58,825 bases of DNA from Alphaproteobacteria bacterium PA4 (GCA_002256005.1 NKIQ01000021.1:1-58825); one strand, 5' to 3'; numbered from the stretch's first letter, positions 1 to 10,182 are shown. Made by a program: numbers and translations. The notes: generated by a model from the letters alone, not told the origin.

Positions 1-1
1 C

Positions 2-1516
2 TGGTGGCACGATGCGGCAGAGGTGCTGGCGCCCCTCGCCGCCATCGCCGATCGCGGCGGCAGCGACCTCGCCCGGCTGGCGGCGGCGCTGCGCGAAACC
101 GGCACGGCGCTGTGCGGCGATGCGCTGTGGCGCGGCAGCGAGGGCCGGGCGCTGGCCAGCCTGATCGAGCGGCTGGAAACCGATGGCGCGGTGTTCGGCG
201 GCATCGACCTCGAAGACCTGCCCGGCGTCATGGCGGCGCTGCTGTCGGACATCGCGGTGCGCAACGCCTGGGGCGGCCATCCGCGCCTCGCCATCCTCGG
301 CCCGCTGGAGGCGCAGTTGCAGCGCGCCGACCTGATGATCCTCGGCGGCCTCAACGAAGGGGTCTGGCCGGGCCGGCCGGCGCCCGACCCCTGGCTGGCA
401 CCCGCCATCCGCCGCGCCCTTGGCCTGCCCGGGCTGGCGCGCGCCACCGGCCTTGCCGCGCATGATTTCGTCGGCGCGCTGGGGGCCGGCGAGGTGCTGC
501 TCAGCCGCGCCCGCCGCGATGCCGCCTCGCCGCTGGTGCCGTCGCGCTTCTGGCTGCGCTTGCAGGCCTTTACCAGCGGGCTGCCGGCGGCGGACGATCT
601 GCTGACGCTGGCGCGCCGCATCGATGGCCATGGCCAGCCCCACCCCAGCCCGCCGCCGCGCCCGGTGCCGCCGGTCGCTGCCCGGCCGCAGCAATTGTGG
701 GTCACCGAAGTCGATACGCTGCGCATCGATCCCTTCGCCTTTTACGCCAAACGCCTGCTCGGCCTGTCACCGCTCGATCCGCTCGACCAGGACCCGACGG
801 CGGCGACGCGCGGCACCCGCATCCACGAGGTGCTGGAAAACTGGGTGGGCAGCGGCCGTGGCAGCCTCGACCGGCTGGCGCAGCTGACCGAAGCCATGCT
901 CGCCGATGAAGGCCGGCAATTCCCGCTGCTGCGCGCGCTCTGGGCGCCGCGCGCCCGGCGCGCCCTGCTTTGGGCTGGCGAGCAGATCCTCGCCGCCGAA
1001 GCCGGCGGCTGGACCGAGATGGTGCCGGAAGCGAGCGGCACGCTGACGCTGCCCAATGGCATCGTCCTGCAGGGCCGCGCCGACCGCGTCGATCGCCATG
1101 CCGAGGGTGGCCTGGCGGTCATCGACTACAAGACCGGGCGGGCGCCGACGCCGGCGCAGGTGCGCTCCGGCCTTGCCAACCAGCTCGGCCTGTTGCTCGC
1201 CATGGCCTGTGGCGGCGCCATGCGCAGCCGCGCCGGGGCGGTGGCGGGCGGCACCCCGGCGGCCATCGCCTATTGGCAGCTGCCCGGCGGCCGCGAGGCC
1301 GGCAAGATCATCGACGCGCTGAAGGGCAAGCCGCCGTTGAGCGCCGAAGACCATGTCGAGCTGGTGCTCGACGATATCGAGCAGCTGACGACGCAGCTGC
1401 TCCAGACGCCGGCGGCGTTCGAGGCCAAGCGCGAGCCGGTGCTGGCCTGGGGCGATTATGACCATCTGGCGCGGGTGCCGGAATGGCTGGACCGACCGCA
1501 GCGGCGGGCGCGATGA
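2..1516 (+). CDS. addB: Double-strand break repair protein AddB, 3' part (5' end outside window)
   Basis: The frame is open from base 2, so this is the C-terminal ~504 residues of a longer protein. AddB is the partner of AddA in the AddAB helicase-nuclease, which resects DNA double-strand breaks for RecA-dependent repair in the cytoplasm. Seen in the sequence: a GGLNEGVWP loop typical of the helicase-like core of AddB/RexB, then a C-terminal PD-(D/E)XK nuclease domain that begins around RGTRIHEVLENW and carries GRADRVDR and VIDYKTG (bases ~1075-1138), the latter supplying catalytic Asp and Lys. The stop overlaps the addA start as ATGA, so the two are translationally coupled. The first ATG in frame (base 23) is internal, not a true start. 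Confidence 0.93.
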   Translation, partial: WWHDAAEVLAPLAAIADRGGSDLARLAAALRETGTALCGDALWRGSEGRALASLIERLETDGAVFGGIDLEDLPGVMAALLSDIAVRNAWGGHPRLAILGPLEAQLQRADLMILGGLNEGVWPGRPAPDPWLAPAIRRALGLPGLARATGLAAHDFVGALGAGEVLLSRARRDAASPLVPSRFWLRLQAFTSGLPAADDLLTLARRIDGHGQPHPSPPPRPVPPVAARPQQLWVTEVDTLRIDPFAFYAKRLLGLSPLDPLDQDPTAATRGTRIHEVLENWVGSGRGSLDRLAQLTEAMLADEGRQFPLLRALWAPRARRALLWAGEQILAAEAGGWTEMVPEASGTLTLPNGIVLQGRADRVDRHAEGGLAVIDYKTGRAPTPAQVRSGLANQLGLLLAMACGGAMRSRAGAVAGGTPAAIAYWQLPGGREAGKIIDALKGKPPLSAEDHVELVLDDIEQLTTQLLQTPAAFEAKREPVLAWGDYDHLARVPEWLDRPQRRAR

Positions 1517-4500
1517 ACGGCGAGGTGAAGGCCCTGTTGCCGCTGCTGCGCGAGCAGGCCGAGGCCGCCGCGCCGACAGTCAACGCCTGGGTGGCGGCGT
1601 CCGCCGGCACCGGCAAGACGCAGGTGCTGTCGGCGCGGGTGCTGCGGCTGCTGCTCGGCGGCACCCCGCCGCATGCCATATTGTGCCTGACCTTCACCAA
1701 GCTCGCCGCCGCCGAGATGCAGACGCGCGTCTTCCAGCGGCTGGCGCATTGGGCGCGCTGCCCGGAACCGGCGCTGGTCAGCGATCTGGCAGCGCTGGAT
1801 GCCGAAACCGGCCCGCTGGCGCTGGCGCGGGCGCGGCGGCTGTTCGCTCAGGTGCTCGATGCGCCGCAGGGCCTCGCCGTCCAGACCATCCATGCCTTTG
1901 CACAGGGGCTGATCGCCAGCTTCCCCATCGAGGCCGGGGTGGCGCCGGGCTTTGCGACGCTCGACGACCGCAGCGCCGGGCAGTTGCAGCAGCGCCTGCT
2001 GGTCGAGGCCATCGAGCGCGCCGACCGCGAGGGCGACAGCGATTTTCTCGCCGATCTCGCCGCCATCAGCATCGCCGGTGGCGAACAACGGCTGCACCAG
2101 GTCGCGGCGCGGCTGGCGCGGCACGGCCGGGCGCTGGAGGGCCTGCCCGCCGCCATCGAACCGATGCTGCGGCGCGGTTTCGGCCTGGCCAGCGACCGTG
2201 ACGCGGCGGCGGCGCTGGCGGCGGCGATGGCGGGCTTCGACATGGCCGGCGTGCGGCGGCTGGCCGATGCCATGCACGCTTCGGGCAAGCCGAGCTTCAC
2301 GGCAGCGGCGATGAAGGCGCGGGCGGCGCTGGTCGATGATCCGGACGTGCGGTTCGCGGCGCTGCGCGGCTTTTTCCTCACCGCCAAGGACGAGGCGCGC
2401 TCCGACAAGGCGGTGCCCGCCGATGCCGCCAAGGCCGATGCCGGGCTGAAGCCGCTGTTCAGCGACCTCGCCGCGGCGATGCTGGCCATTGTCGCCGAAC
2501 AGGCGCTGCATGCCGCCGTCGATCACGCTGCCTGGCATCTGCGCATCGGCCGGCGGCTGGCGGCGGACTGGGCGCGGGCCAAGGCGCGGCTGGGCGTCAT
2601 CGATTATGACGACATGATCGTCGCGGCGCGGCGGCTGCTCACCGCCCCCGGCGCCGCCGATTGGGTGCGCTACAAGCTCGACCAGCGCATCGACCATGTG
2701 CTGGTCGACGAGGCGCAGGACACCAATGACCGGCAATGGGACATCGTCCGCGCCCTGACCGAGGAGTTTTTCAGCGGGCAGGGCGCCCGCGACGTCGAGC
2801 GCACGCTGTTCGTCGTCGGCGATTACAAGCAGGCGATCTTCGGCTTTCAGGGTTCTGATCCCAAGGTCTATCGCGACCAGTTCGTCGATTTCCACGAACG
2901 CAGCGAAGGCGCCGGCAACCCGCTGCAACGCATCGCGCTGTCGACGAATTTCCGCTCGGTCGGCACCATTCTCGACGTCGTCGATGGCGTCATCACAGTG
3001 CTGGGGCCGAACACCTTCGATTCGGATGGCGTGCCCCGCCACGTCGCGCACCGCAAGGACGGCGAAGGCGTCGTCACGCTCTGGCCGCCGATTGCTGCCG
3101 AAACCGCCGCGGACGATGACGCCGAGCCGGAAGGCGACACCGACGATGATGCCGAGCCGCCGCGCGCCCGCAAGGCCGAGATCCGCATGGCGCACCAGGT
3201 CGCCGCCACCATCGCCGGCTGGCTCGATCCGCGCGATCCGCTGATTTTGCCGGCGCAGGGCCGGCCGGTGCGGCCGGAGGACATATTGGTGTTGGTGCGC
3301 AGCCGCAGCGGCTTTTCGGGCGCGCTGGTCTCGGCGCTGCATGTCAACCAGGTGCCGATTGCCGGCGTCGACCGGCTGAAGCTCAGCGATCCGCTCGCCG
3401 TCGCCGACCTGCTGGCGCTGGCGCGCTTCGCCTTGCAGCCGGCCGATGATCTGGTGCTGGCGGCGCTGCTGGTCTCGCCGTTCATTGGCCTCGATCATGG
3501 CCAGTTGTTCGCGCTGGCGCATGACCGGCCCGGCACATTGTGGGCGGCGGTGCAGGCGAGCGGCGAGCCGGTGGTGCAGGCGGCGCGCGACCGGCTGCGC
3601 GACGTGCTGGGCTTTGCCGATTTCGCCGCGCCCTATGCGTTTTTCGAGCGCGTGCTGTCGGGGCCGCTGGGCGGCCGGGCGCGGCTGGTCGGCCGGCTGG
3701 GGCCGGAGGCGCGCGACGCCATCGATGCCGTGCTCGATCAGGCTTTGGCCTTTGAAGCGGCGAACGCGCCGTCGCTGCAGGGCTTCATCGCCTGGATCGA
3801 CAGCGATGATCTGGAGATCAAGCGCGACCCCGATGCGCCGCTGGACGCCGTGCGGCTGATGACCGTGCATGGCGCCAAGGGGTTGCAGGCGCCGGTCGTC
3901 ATCCTCGCCGATGCCACCAAACGCCGCCAGGCCGAGCGCGACGCGCCGGTGCTGATGAGCTTCGACAATGGCCCTGAGCTGCCGATCTTCCTCGCCAGCC
4001 GCAAGGGGCTGGACGGCCCGCTCGCCGATGTCATCGATGCGGCCGACGCGGATGCGGCGCGCGAGCATTGCCGGCTGCTCTATGTCGCGCTGACCCGCGC
4101 CGAGGACATGCTGTTCATCGGCGGCGCGCTGCCGGGCAAGGCGACGGAGCCGCACGAGGAGAGCTGGTATCATTCGGTGCAGCAGGCGCTGACCGATCTG
4201 GGCGCCGAAGCGATCGAGGCCGAGGGCTGGGGGCCGGGCGAAGCGTTCGAGTATCGCAGCGGCACGCCCGCCGCGCGCACCGATCCCGGCCCGGTGCTGC
4301 GCCCCGACGATGGCTTCACGCCGCCGGGCTGGGCGCTGACGCCGGCGCCGCGCGAGGCCCGCCCGCCGCGGCCGCTGTCACCCTCCGCCATCGCCGCCGA
4401 TGATGTCGCGGCGCCGCCGCCCGGCCCGGCGGCGCGCGCTGCGGCCAAGCGCGGTTCGGCGCTGCACGCGCTGTTCGAACGCCTGCCCGACCTGCCGCCG

Positions 4501-4965
4501 GAGCGCCGGCGCGCCGTCGGGGAAGGCTGGCTGGCGATGGCCTGGCCCGATCTCGACGCCGCGGCGCTGGTGACGACGGTGCTCGGCATTCTCGATGATC
4601 CGCGCTTCGCCGCGGTGTTCGCGCCCGGTGCGCTGGTCGAGGCGCCGGTGGCGGCGACCGTCGACGGCATCGTCATTGCCGGCAGTGTCGACCGGCTGCT
4701 GGTGACGCCCGACACCATCACCATCATCGATTTCAAGACCGGCCGCCGCGTGCCGGCCAGCGCCGACAGGGTGGAGCCCTATCATCTGAAGCAGATTGCG
4801 GCCTATGCAGCGGCGCTGGCCCAGGTGTTCCCCGGCCGTGCCATCCGCGCCGCGCTGCTGTTCAGCGAGGGCCCGGCGCTGCTCGAACTGCCCGATGCCC
4901 TGCTGCAACTTCATCGCCCCCAAGCAGCACTTGCGTTGAATGACGGGGCGATCACGCCTAATTAG
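1513..4965 (+). CDS. addA: Double-strand break repair helicase-nuclease AddA
   Basis: AddA is a UvrD-like superfamily 1 helicase with a C-terminal nuclease and works with AddB in break resection. All expected motifs are present in order: Walker A ASAGTGKT (~1597-1620), Walker B DEAQDTND (~2707), VVGDYKQAIFGFQG (~2812), STNFRS, LMTVHGAKG (~3856), LLYVALTRAED (~4075), and a C-terminal PD-(D/E)XK nuclease with SVDRLLV, IIDFKTG (~4726) and QIAAYAAAL. Length is 1150 aa, normal for the alphaproteobacterial form. I chose the ATG at 1513 because it overlaps the addB stop (ATGA); an in-frame ATG at 1483 would add ten residues. trxA follows 27 bp downstream. Confidence 0.95.
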   Translation: MNGEVKALLPLLREQAEAAAPTVNAWVAASAGTGKTQVLSARVLRLLLGGTPPHAILCLTFTKLAAAEMQTRVFQRLAHWARCPEPALVSDLAALDAETGPLALARARRLFAQVLDAPQGLAVQTIHAFAQGLIASFPIEAGVAPGFATLDDRSAGQLQQRLLVEAIERADREGDSDFLADLAAISIAGGEQRLHQVAARLARHGRALEGLPAAIEPMLRRGFGLASDRDAAAALAAAMAGFDMAGVRRLADAMHASGKPSFTAAAMKARAALVDDPDVRFAALRGFFLTAKDEARSDKAVPADAAKADAGLKPLFSDLAAAMLAIVAEQALHAAVDHAAWHLRIGRRLAADWARAKARLGVIDYDDMIVAARRLLTAPGAADWVRYKLDQRIDHVLVDEAQDTNDRQWDIVRALTEEFFSGQGARDVERTLFVVGDYKQAIFGFQGSDPKVYRDQFVDFHERSEGAGNPLQRIALSTNFRSVGTILDVVDGVITVLGPNTFDSDGVPRHVAHRKDGEGVVTLWPPIAAETAADDDAEPEGDTDDDAEPPRARKAEIRMAHQVAATIAGWLDPRDPLILPAQGRPVRPEDILVLVRSRSGFSGALVSALHVNQVPIAGVDRLKLSDPLAVADLLALARFALQPADDLVLAALLVSPFIGLDHGQLFALAHDRPGTLWAAVQASGEPVVQAARDRLRDVLGFADFAAPYAFFERVLSGPLGGRARLVGRLGPEARDAIDAVLDQALAFEAANAPSLQGFIAWIDSDDLEIKRDPDAPLDAVRLMTVHGAKGLQAPVVILADATKRRQAERDAPVLMSFDNGPELPIFLASRKGLDGPLADVIDAADADAAREHCRLLYVALTRAEDMLFIGGALPGKATEPHEESWYHSVQQALTDLGAEAIEAEGWGPGEAFEYRSGTPAARTDPGPVLRPDDGFTPPGWALTPAPREARPPRPLSPSAIAADDVAAPPPGPAARAAAKRGSALHALFERLPDLPPERRRAVGEGWLAMAWPDLDAAALVTTVLGILDDPRFAAVFAPGALVEAPVAATVDGIVIAGSVDRLLVTPDTITIIDFKTGRRVPASADRVEPYHLKQIAAYAAALAQVFPGRAIRAALLFSEGPALLELPDALLQLHRPQAALALNDGAITPN

Positions 4966-4992
4966 CAGGCAACGCCAATCAAGGAGCCGACC

Positions 4993-5313
4993 ATGGCCAC
5001 CAAGCAGATCACCGACGCCAGTTTCCACGCCGATGTCATCAGCGCCGACAAGCCGGTGCTCGTCGATTTCTGGGCCGAATGGTGCGGCCCCTGCCGCCAG
5101 ATCGGCCCGGCGCTGGAAGAGATCAACAATGAGCTCGACGGTGTCGAGATCGTCAAGCTCAACATCGACGACAACCCCGATGCCCCGACCCGCTATGGCG
5201 TGCGCGGCATCCCGACGATGATCCTGTTCAAGAATGGCGCCCCGGTGGCCACCCAGGTCGGCGCCGCGCCGAAATCGCAGCTGAAGAGCTGGCTGGAAGG
5301 CGCACTGGGCTGA
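4993..5313 (+). CDS. trxA: Thioredoxin
   Basis: A 106-aa classical thioredoxin, the cytoplasmic dithiol-disulfide reductant for ribonucleotide reductase, methionine sulfoxide reductases and others. The active site WCGPC lies in [11 protein letters not shown] at residues ~31-41, and the cis-proline loop is GIPTM at ~75. No signal peptide is present, so it is cytoplasmic. A strong Shine-Dalgarno AAGGAG (4981-4986) precedes the ATG at ideal distance. It follows addA by 27 bp, so it is probably partly co-transcribed. A palindromic repeat lies just after its stop at the convergent junction with the GST-like gene. Confidence 0.96.
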   Translation: MATKQITDASFHADVISADKPVLVDFWAEWCGPCRQIGPALEEINNELDGVEIVKLNIDDNPDAPTRYGVRGIPTMILFKNGAPVATQVGAAPKSQLKSWLEGALG

Positions 5314-5332
5314 GGCGAGGAGCGCAACCGCC

Positions 5333-5357
5333 CTCCCTCCCCGCAAGGGGGAGGGAG
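5333..5357. repeat. REP-like hairpin, family B, short copy
   Basis: CTCCCTCCCC, loop GCAA, then GGGGGAGGGAG: an almost perfect 10-bp stem. It sits between the 3' ends of trxA (+) and the GST-like gene (-), 19 bp after the trxA stop and 9 bp before the other stop. It belongs to the same sequence class as the elements near 16.2, 27.25 and 57.1 kb. It may act as a bidirectional terminator or mRNA 3' stabiliser; that role is inferred from position. Confidence 0.7.
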
Positions 5358-5366
5358 TAGTGGTGG

Positions 5367-6281
5367 TTATCCCGCCGGCAGTACCATTTGCCCCAGCCGC
5401 GGGAAATGCACCGCCACGGCACCGGCGCGGTCCGATTCGCGCAGCACGGTGATCCCGGTCGGATCGAGCTGGAGCAACCGGCCGGTCACTGGCGTATCGC
5501 CCGAATTGTCGGTCTTCACCTGCACCAGCTGCCCGGCGGCAAACGGCGCATCGACGGGCCCAGCCGCCGCTGACGGCGTTGCCGCCGCCGCGATGGCGAT
5601 GGCATCGGCGCCGCTGATCTCGTGCCGCTCACCATGGCCGATGGCCTGCATCCGCGCGTACCAGGCCGCCAAATTGGGGTGGGCGAACATCGCCGCCGCG
5701 GTTTCGCCGGCGAACGGAATCGCCTTCACGAACCAGATATTGCAGTAAAAGCCGAGGTCGGCATGGCCCGGCGCATCGCCGCCGACGAAGGCGCGGCCAT
5801 CGGCCAGTGTCGCATCGAGCCAGTGCGCCGCGGTCAGCGCCTGTGACACCAGATGCGGCGTTGCCCGCGACAGCTGGTTCAAGTCGAGCCCGAAGCGGCC
5901 CTTGCGATCCTGGATGAAACTGTCCGGCAGCGCGCCCGGCGGCATGGCGCCCATGGCTGCGCCGACATGCGCCATGAACTGCGGCCCGCCGGCCCAATTG
6001 GCGATGATGCGGTGCAGGGTGCCGAGTGGCGGCGGATAGAGGCTGGGCTCCGGTTGCAGCGCCTCCAGCGCATGGACGATGGCGGCGGTGTCGCAATGCA
6101 TGTCGGCGCCGATCTGCAGCACCGGCGTGCGGGCATAGCCGCCGGTCAGTTCGACCAGATCGGGCTTGGGCATGATGTTGGGGATCAGCACCGATTGCCA
6201 GGCCATGCCTTTGATGCCGAAGGCGACGCGGACCAGTTCCGAAAAGGGTGACGCCTCATAATGGTGGAGAATCGGCATCAT
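5367..6281 (-). CDS. Glutathione S-transferase-like protein with C-terminal extension
   Basis: A 304-aa protein whose first ~210 residues have a GST layout: an N-terminal thioredoxin-like part (LHHYEASPFSELVRVAFG, then GYARTPVLQIG and CDTAAIVHALE) and an all-helical second part (GHADLGFYCNIWFVKAIPF). GSTs conjugate or transfer glutathione; the substrate here is unknown. The final ~60 residues (from about PFAAGQLVQVKTDN) are rich in beta-strand pattern and are not part of the normal GST fold. The start is 12 bp after the argJ stop on the same strand, so the two are likely one transcript. The first residues are two consecutive Met codons and either may be used. Confidence 0.75.
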   Translation of the reverse strand: MMPILHHYEASPFSELVRVAFGIKGMAWQSVLIPNIMPKPDLVELTGGYARTPVLQIGADMHCDTAAIVHALEALQPEPSLYPPPLGTLHRIIANWAGGPQFMAHVGAAMGAMPPGALPDSFIQDRKGRFGLDLNQLSRATPHLVSQALTAAHWLDATLADGRAFVGGDAPGHADLGFYCNIWFVKAIPFAGETAAAMFAHPNLAAWYARMQAIGHGERHEISGADAIAIAAAATPSAAAGPVDAPFAAGQLVQVKTDNSGDTPVTGRLLQLDPTGITVLRESDRAGAVAVHFPRLGQMVLPAG

Positions 6282-6293
6282 GGGCTGGGGTCC

Positions 6294-7517
6294 TCAGCTG
6301 CGGTAATCGGCGTTGATGCTGATGTAGCCATGGGTCAGGTCGCAGGTCCACACCCGGGCGCGGCCCTGGCCCAGCCCCAGGTCGACGGCGATGTCGACAT
6401 CCTGGCCGGCAAGATGCGCCGCCACCGGGGCTTCGTCATAGCCCGGCACGACCATGCCGCCGGCGGCGACCTCGGTGCTGCCGAAGCGGATCGACAGGCG
6501 GTCCCGCTCGGCGGCCTCGCCGGCCTTGCCCACCGCCATGACGACGCGGCCCCAATTGGCGTCGCCGCCGGCGATCGCCGTCTTCACCAGCGGCGAATTG
6601 GCGATGGAAAGGCCGATGACCCGCGCCGCGCGATCATCCTCGGCGCCGGTGACGGTGATGGTGATGAACTTGGTCGCGCCCTCGCCGTCGCGGACGACCA
6701 GCTGCGCCAGCTGGTGGCAGAGGTCGGCGAGCGCTGCGGCAAAGGCATCGGCGCCGGGGGACGCCCAGCCGGCGAGTTCGGCATGGCCGGCGGCACCGGT
6801 GGCGAAGGCCAGCACGGTGTCGGAGGTCGAGGTGTCGCCATCTACGGTGATGCAGCTGAAGCTGGCGGCATTGGCGGCGGCCAGCGCCGCCTGCAGGAAC
6901 TCGGGGGCGACCACGGCGTCGGTGAAGATGAAGCCGAGCATGGTCGCCATGTCGGGCGCGATCATGCCGCTGCCCTTGATGATGCCGGTCAGCGTCACCC
7001 GCGTGTCGCCGATCATCGCCGCGGTGGTGGCGGCCTTGGGGAAGGTGTCGGTGGTGCCGATGGCGACGGTCGCGGCGTGGAAATCGGCCTGACCAAGCGC
7101 CGCATGCGCGGCCGTCACCCCGGCCACGGCCTTGTCCCTGGGCAGCGGCACGCCGATGACGCCGGTGGAGGCTGCGAACACCTCTTCGGCCGCGCAGCCG
7201 AGCAGGGCGGCGGCGGTGGCGGTCTGGGTGGCGGCGGCTTCGCGGCCCGACAGGCCGGTGAAGGCGTTGGAATTGCCGGCGTTGACGACGAGCGCGCGGG
7301 CGCGTCCACCGGCCAGCCGCGCCCGGCACAGCTCGACCTCCGGCGACGGGCATTTCGACCGCGTCAGCACGCCGGCGACGGCGGTGCCGGGGGCGAGGTC
7401 GACCAGCGTCACATCGGCGCGGGTCCAGGCCTTGTAGCCGGCGGTGGCGGTGCCGATGCGCACCCCGGCAATGGGGCTGAGCGCAGGGAAGGGGCGGGCG
7501 AGCGGCGAAACGGTCAT
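6294..7517 (-). CDS. argJ: Bifunctional glutamate N-acetyltransferase / ornithine acetyltransferase ArgJ
   Basis: A 407-aa ArgJ, which recycles the acetyl group in arginine biosynthesis by transferring it from N-acetylornithine to glutamate (and, in bifunctional forms, making N-acetylglutamate from acetyl-CoA). The self-cleavage site is visible: [14 protein letters not shown], where the Thr becomes the N-terminal nucleophile of the beta chain. AGNSNAFTG and [10 protein letters not shown] are further family signatures. The frame extends upstream to 7580, but the ATG at 7517 gives the usual N-terminus ([13 protein letters not shown]). It reads divergently from the rpmH operon and is followed closely by the GST-like gene. 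Confidence 0.94.
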   Translation of the reverse strand: MTVSPLARPFPALSPIAGVRIGTATAGYKAWTRADVTLVDLAPGTAVAGVLTRSKCPSPEVELCRARLAGGRARALVVNAGNSNAFTGLSGREAAATQTATAAALLGCAAEEVFAASTGVIGVPLPRDKAVAGVTAAHAALGQADFHAATVAIGTTDTFPKAATTAAMIGDTRVTLTGIIKGSGMIAPDMATMLGFIFTDAVVAPEFLQAALAAANAASFSCITVDGDTSTSDTVLAFATGAAGHAELAGWASPGADAFAAALADLCHQLAQLVVRDGEGATKFITITVTGAEDDRAARVIGLSIANSPLVKTAIAGGDANWGRVVMAVGKAGEAAERDRLSIRFGSTEVAAGGMVVPGYDEAPVAAHLAGQDVDIAVDLGLGQGRARVWTCDLTHGYISINADYRS

Positions 7518-7580
7518 GCCGCCGTCTTGCCGGGGCCGTGCCGCGATGGCAATGGTCGGGCGCGGCAAACGCGTCCGCAA

Positions 7581-7609
7581 TTGACTCCGGCGCCATCTGC
7601 CCCTATGCG
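7581..7609 (+). promoter_or_regulatory. Candidate sigma-70 promoter of the rpmH operon
   Basis: TTGACT (7581-7586), a 17-bp spacer, then TATGCG (7604-7609), 58 bp before the rpmH ATG in the gap between divergent argJ and rpmH. The -35 matches consensus at five of six positions; the -10 is weaker. Inferred from sequence and position only. Confidence 0.5.
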
Positions 7610-7666
7610 CCGCGTCTTGATTTTCGGGATGGAGTGCGCCTTCGTCCCTGCCACCAGGAATTCAGC

Positions 7667-7801
7667 ATGAAGCGTACCTATCAGCCCTCGAAGCTCGTTC
7701 GCGCCCGCCGCCACGGCTTCCGCGCCCGCATGGCAACCGTCGGTGGCCGCAATGTCATCCGCAACCGCCGCGCCCAGGGCCGCAAGAAGCTGTCGGCCTG
7801 A
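7667..7801 (+). CDS. rpmH: 50S ribosomal protein L34
   Basis: A 44-aa, highly basic protein beginning [18 protein letters not shown] and containing [19 protein letters not shown], diagnostic for L34 of the large ribosomal subunit. An AGGA-type Shine-Dalgarno lies 7 nt before the ATG. The open frame runs further upstream, but the L34 N-terminus fixes the start at 7667. It is the first gene of the conserved rpmH-rnpA-yidD-yidC-engB block and lies 10 bp before rnpA. Confidence 0.98.
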   Translation: MKRTYQPSKLVRARRHGFRARMATVGGRNVIRNRRAQGRKKLSA

Positions 7802-7811
7802 TTCGTTCGGC

Positions 7812-8171
7812 ATGACGGCGGTGCCGACTGGCCCGCGCATCGCAACCATCAGCCAGCGCCGCGATTTCCTGGCGGCGAACAAGGCACGTCGGGTGGTGAC
7901 GCCCGGCTTCATCCTGTTGGTCAATCCGCGCGGTGATGCCGATCCGGCGATCCGCGCCGGCTATACGGTGACCAAGAAGATCGGCAACGCCGTGGTGCGC
8001 AACCGCATGAAGCGGCGGTTTCGCGAACTGGCCCGCGCTGCCCTCGCCGACAAGGGCCTTGCGGGTGCCGACCATGTGCTGATCGGCCGCGAAGCCGGCA
8101 TCGAACGCGATTATGCGACGCTCGCCGCCGAACTCGACCGCGCGCTGGCCAAGGCACGGGGCCAGCGGTGA
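7812..8171 (+). CDS. rnpA: Ribonuclease P protein component
   Basis: A 119-aa RnpA, the protein cofactor of RNase P that helps the catalytic RNA bind and process pre-tRNA 5' leaders. The RNR signature is clear ([13 protein letters not shown]), as are the N-terminal FLAANKARR and the [12 protein letters not shown] segment. I chose the ATG at 7812 ([13 protein letters not shown]), 10 bp after the rpmH stop; upstream in-frame codons overlap rpmH. The stop overlaps the GTG start of yidD. Confidence 0.95.
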   Translation: MTAVPTGPRIATISQRRDFLAANKARRVVTPGFILLVNPRGDADPAIRAGYTVTKKIGNAVVRNRMKRRFRELARAALADKGLAGADHVLIGREAGIERDYATLAAELDRALAKARGQR

Positions 8172-8386
8172 ACATCATCAGCCGCATCCTGATCGCGCCG
8201 GTGCGGCTCTATCAGGTGGCGCTGTCGCCGTTGCTGCCGCCCAGCTGCCGCTACACCCCCAGCTGTTCGACCTATGCCGTGGAAGCGCTCGCCCGCCATG
8301 GCCCCGTCAAGGGCCTGTGGCTGGCGGTGCGACGGATCGGCCGCTGCCACCCCTGGGGCGCATCGGGCTATGACCCGGTGCCCTGA
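8168..8386 (+). CDS. yidD: Membrane protein insertion efficiency factor YidD
   Basis: A 72-aa YidD family protein that assists YidC-mediated insertion of inner-membrane proteins. Signature: amphipathic N-terminus ([15 protein letters not shown]) followed by the Cys-rich [15 protein letters not shown] and the C-terminal [12 protein letters not shown]. It starts with GTG, which overlaps the rnpA TGA stop by two bases, so translation is coupled. yidC follows after 50 bp. Confidence 0.93.
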   Translation: MNIISRILIAPVRLYQVALSPLLPPSCRYTPSCSTYAVEALARHGPVKGLWLAVRRIGRCHPWGASGYDPVP

Positions 8387-8436
8387 ACCGCTATAGGGCC
8401 GCCACACGCCCCCAATCGCTCGCAAAGAAGAGTTCC

Positions 8437-10182
8437 GTGACCCAAGACACGCGCAACATGATTCTGGCCGTCATCCTGTCGGCGCTGGTGCTGCTGGGCT
8501 GGAGCTTCGTGTCCGAAAAATATTTCCCGGCGCCGAAGCCGGTGAAGCCGGCGGCGACCGTCGCAGCGCCTGCTGCCACCGCCACCGCGCCGGCGAGTGT
8601 CGCCGGTGCCGCCGTGCCGGGAGTCGCCGCCGTGACGACGGTTGCCGACCGCGGCAAGGTGCTGGCCGCCACGCCGCGCGTCATCATCGACACGCCGCGC
8701 CTGCAGGGCTCGATCAATCTGAAGGGCGCCCGCATCGATGATCTGGTGCTGCCGACCTATCGGGTGACGCTGGCCAAGGATTCGCCGCCGGTGCGGCTGC
8801 TCAGCCCCAGCGGCACCGCCGACGCCTATTTCAGCCAGTTCGGCTGGACCGGCGCCGGCGCGCCGCCGGCCGATGCGCAATGGACCGCCTCCGCGCCGCG
8901 CCTGACGCCGGCCGCGCCGGTGACGCTCAGCTGGACGGCGCCCAATGGTGTCGTCTTCGAACAGGTGATCAGCATCGACAAGGATTTCCTGTTCACCGTG
9001 CGCCAGCGCGTCCGCAACACCAGTGCGGCGGCGCTGACCGTGCAGCCCTGGGGGCTGGTGTCGCGGTTGGGCGAAGGCGCCGAAAAGAACGCCTATAACC
9101 TCCACGTCGGCCCGATCGGCGTCATCGACGGCACGCTGCGCGATGGCGATGTCAATTACGACGTGCTGCGCGACAAGGGACCGCAGCGCTTCGCCACCAC
9201 CGGCGGCTGGCTCGGCATCACCGAGAAATACTGGCTGGCGGCGCTGATTCCGGACCAGAGCGCCCGCGTCGAGACCCGCTTCGCCGCGGCGCCGGGCAAT
9301 CTCTACCAGACCGATTATCTCGCCCCCGCCATCGCGGTTGCCCCCGGCACCATGCGCGAAACCACCGCCCGCTTCTTTGCCGGGGCCAAGGAGGTGGCGC
9401 TGCTCGATCGCTATCGCGACACGCTGGGCATTCCGCATTTCGATCTGGCGATCAGCTGGGGCTGGTTCATCGCCATCGCCCAGCCGATCTTCTATCTGCT
9501 CGACTGGCTGTTCCGGCTGACCGGGAATTTCGGCCTCGCCATCATCGGCCTGACTCTGCTGGTGCGCGCCGCGCTCTTCCCCATCGCCAACAAACAGTTC
9601 GAATCCATGGCGAAAATGCGCATCGTCGCGCCGAAGATGAAGGCGCTGCAGGAAAAGTACAAGGACGACAAGCTGCGCCTGCAACAGGAAACCATGGCGC
9701 TGTACAAGACCGAAAAGGTCAATCCGGTCGCCGGCTGCCTGCCGCTGCTGGTGCAGATCCCGGTGTTCTACGCGCTCTACAAGACGCTGCTGGTGTCTAT
9801 CGAAATGCGCCACCAGCCGTTCGTCTTGTGGATCAAGGATCTGTCGGCGCCCGATCACCTGCTGCCGCTCAACCTGTTCGGCCTCATCGACTGGCAGCCG
9901 CCGGCGCTGCTCGCGGTGGGCGTGCTGCCGATCATCGTCGGCTTCACCGTCTGGTTGCAGCAGAAGCTCAACCCGACGCAGATGGACCCGGTGCAGCGGC
10001 AGGTGTTTGCCGTGATGCCCTGGGTGCTGATGTTCGTGATGGCGCCGTTCGCCGCCGGCCTGCAGGTCTATTGGGCGGTCAACAACACCGTCTCGATCGC
10101 GCAGCAATGGTGGATGCTGAAGAAATATCCCGCCCCGGCCACGCCGCCGGAGCCGATCACCGTCAAGGCGACGCGCAAGTGA
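8437..10182 (+). CDS. yidC: Membrane protein insertase YidC
   Basis: A 581-aa YidC/Oxa1-family insertase of the inner membrane. An N-terminal membrane helix ([17 protein letters not shown]) is followed by an Ala/Pro-rich linker, the large periplasmic beta domain (~residues 70-330) and the conserved five-helix insertase core beginning near [19 protein letters not shown], with [14 protein letters not shown] and the [20 protein letters not shown] segment. It starts with GTG preceded by AAAGAAGAG. The stop overlaps the engB GTG start (GTGA). Confidence 0.96.
   Translation: MTQDTRNMILAVILSALVLLGWSFVSEKYFPAPKPVKPAATVAAPAATATAPASVAGAAVPGVAAVTTVADRGKVLAATPRVIIDTPRLQGSINLKGARIDDLVLPTYRVTLAKDSPPVRLLSPSGTADAYFSQFGWTGAGAPPADAQWTASAPRLTPAAPVTLSWTAPNGVVFEQVISIDKDFLFTVRQRVRNTSAAALTVQPWGLVSRLGEGAEKNAYNLHVGPIGVIDGTLRDGDVNYDVLRDKGPQRFATTGGWLGITEKYWLAALIPDQSARVETRFAAAPGNLYQTDYLAPAIAVAPGTMRETTARFFAGAKEVALLDRYRDTLGIPHFDLAISWGWFIAIAQPIFYLLDWLFRLTGNFGLAIIGLTLLVRAALFPIANKQFESMAKMRIVAPKMKALQEKYKDDKLRLQQETMALYKTEKVNPVAGCLPLLVQIPVFYALYKTLLVSIEMRHQPFVLWIKDLSAPDHLLPLNLFGLIDWQPPALLAVGVLPIIVGFTVWLQQKLNPTQMDPVQRQVFAVMPWVLMFVMAPFAAGLQVYWAVNNTVSIAQQWWMLKKYPAPATPPEPITVKATRK

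Noticed and set aside
1456-4173. A 905-codon open frame antisense to addA
   Set aside because: Same codon-bias artefact; composition is Arg/Gln/His-rich and addA has complete helicase and nuclease motifs on the other strand.
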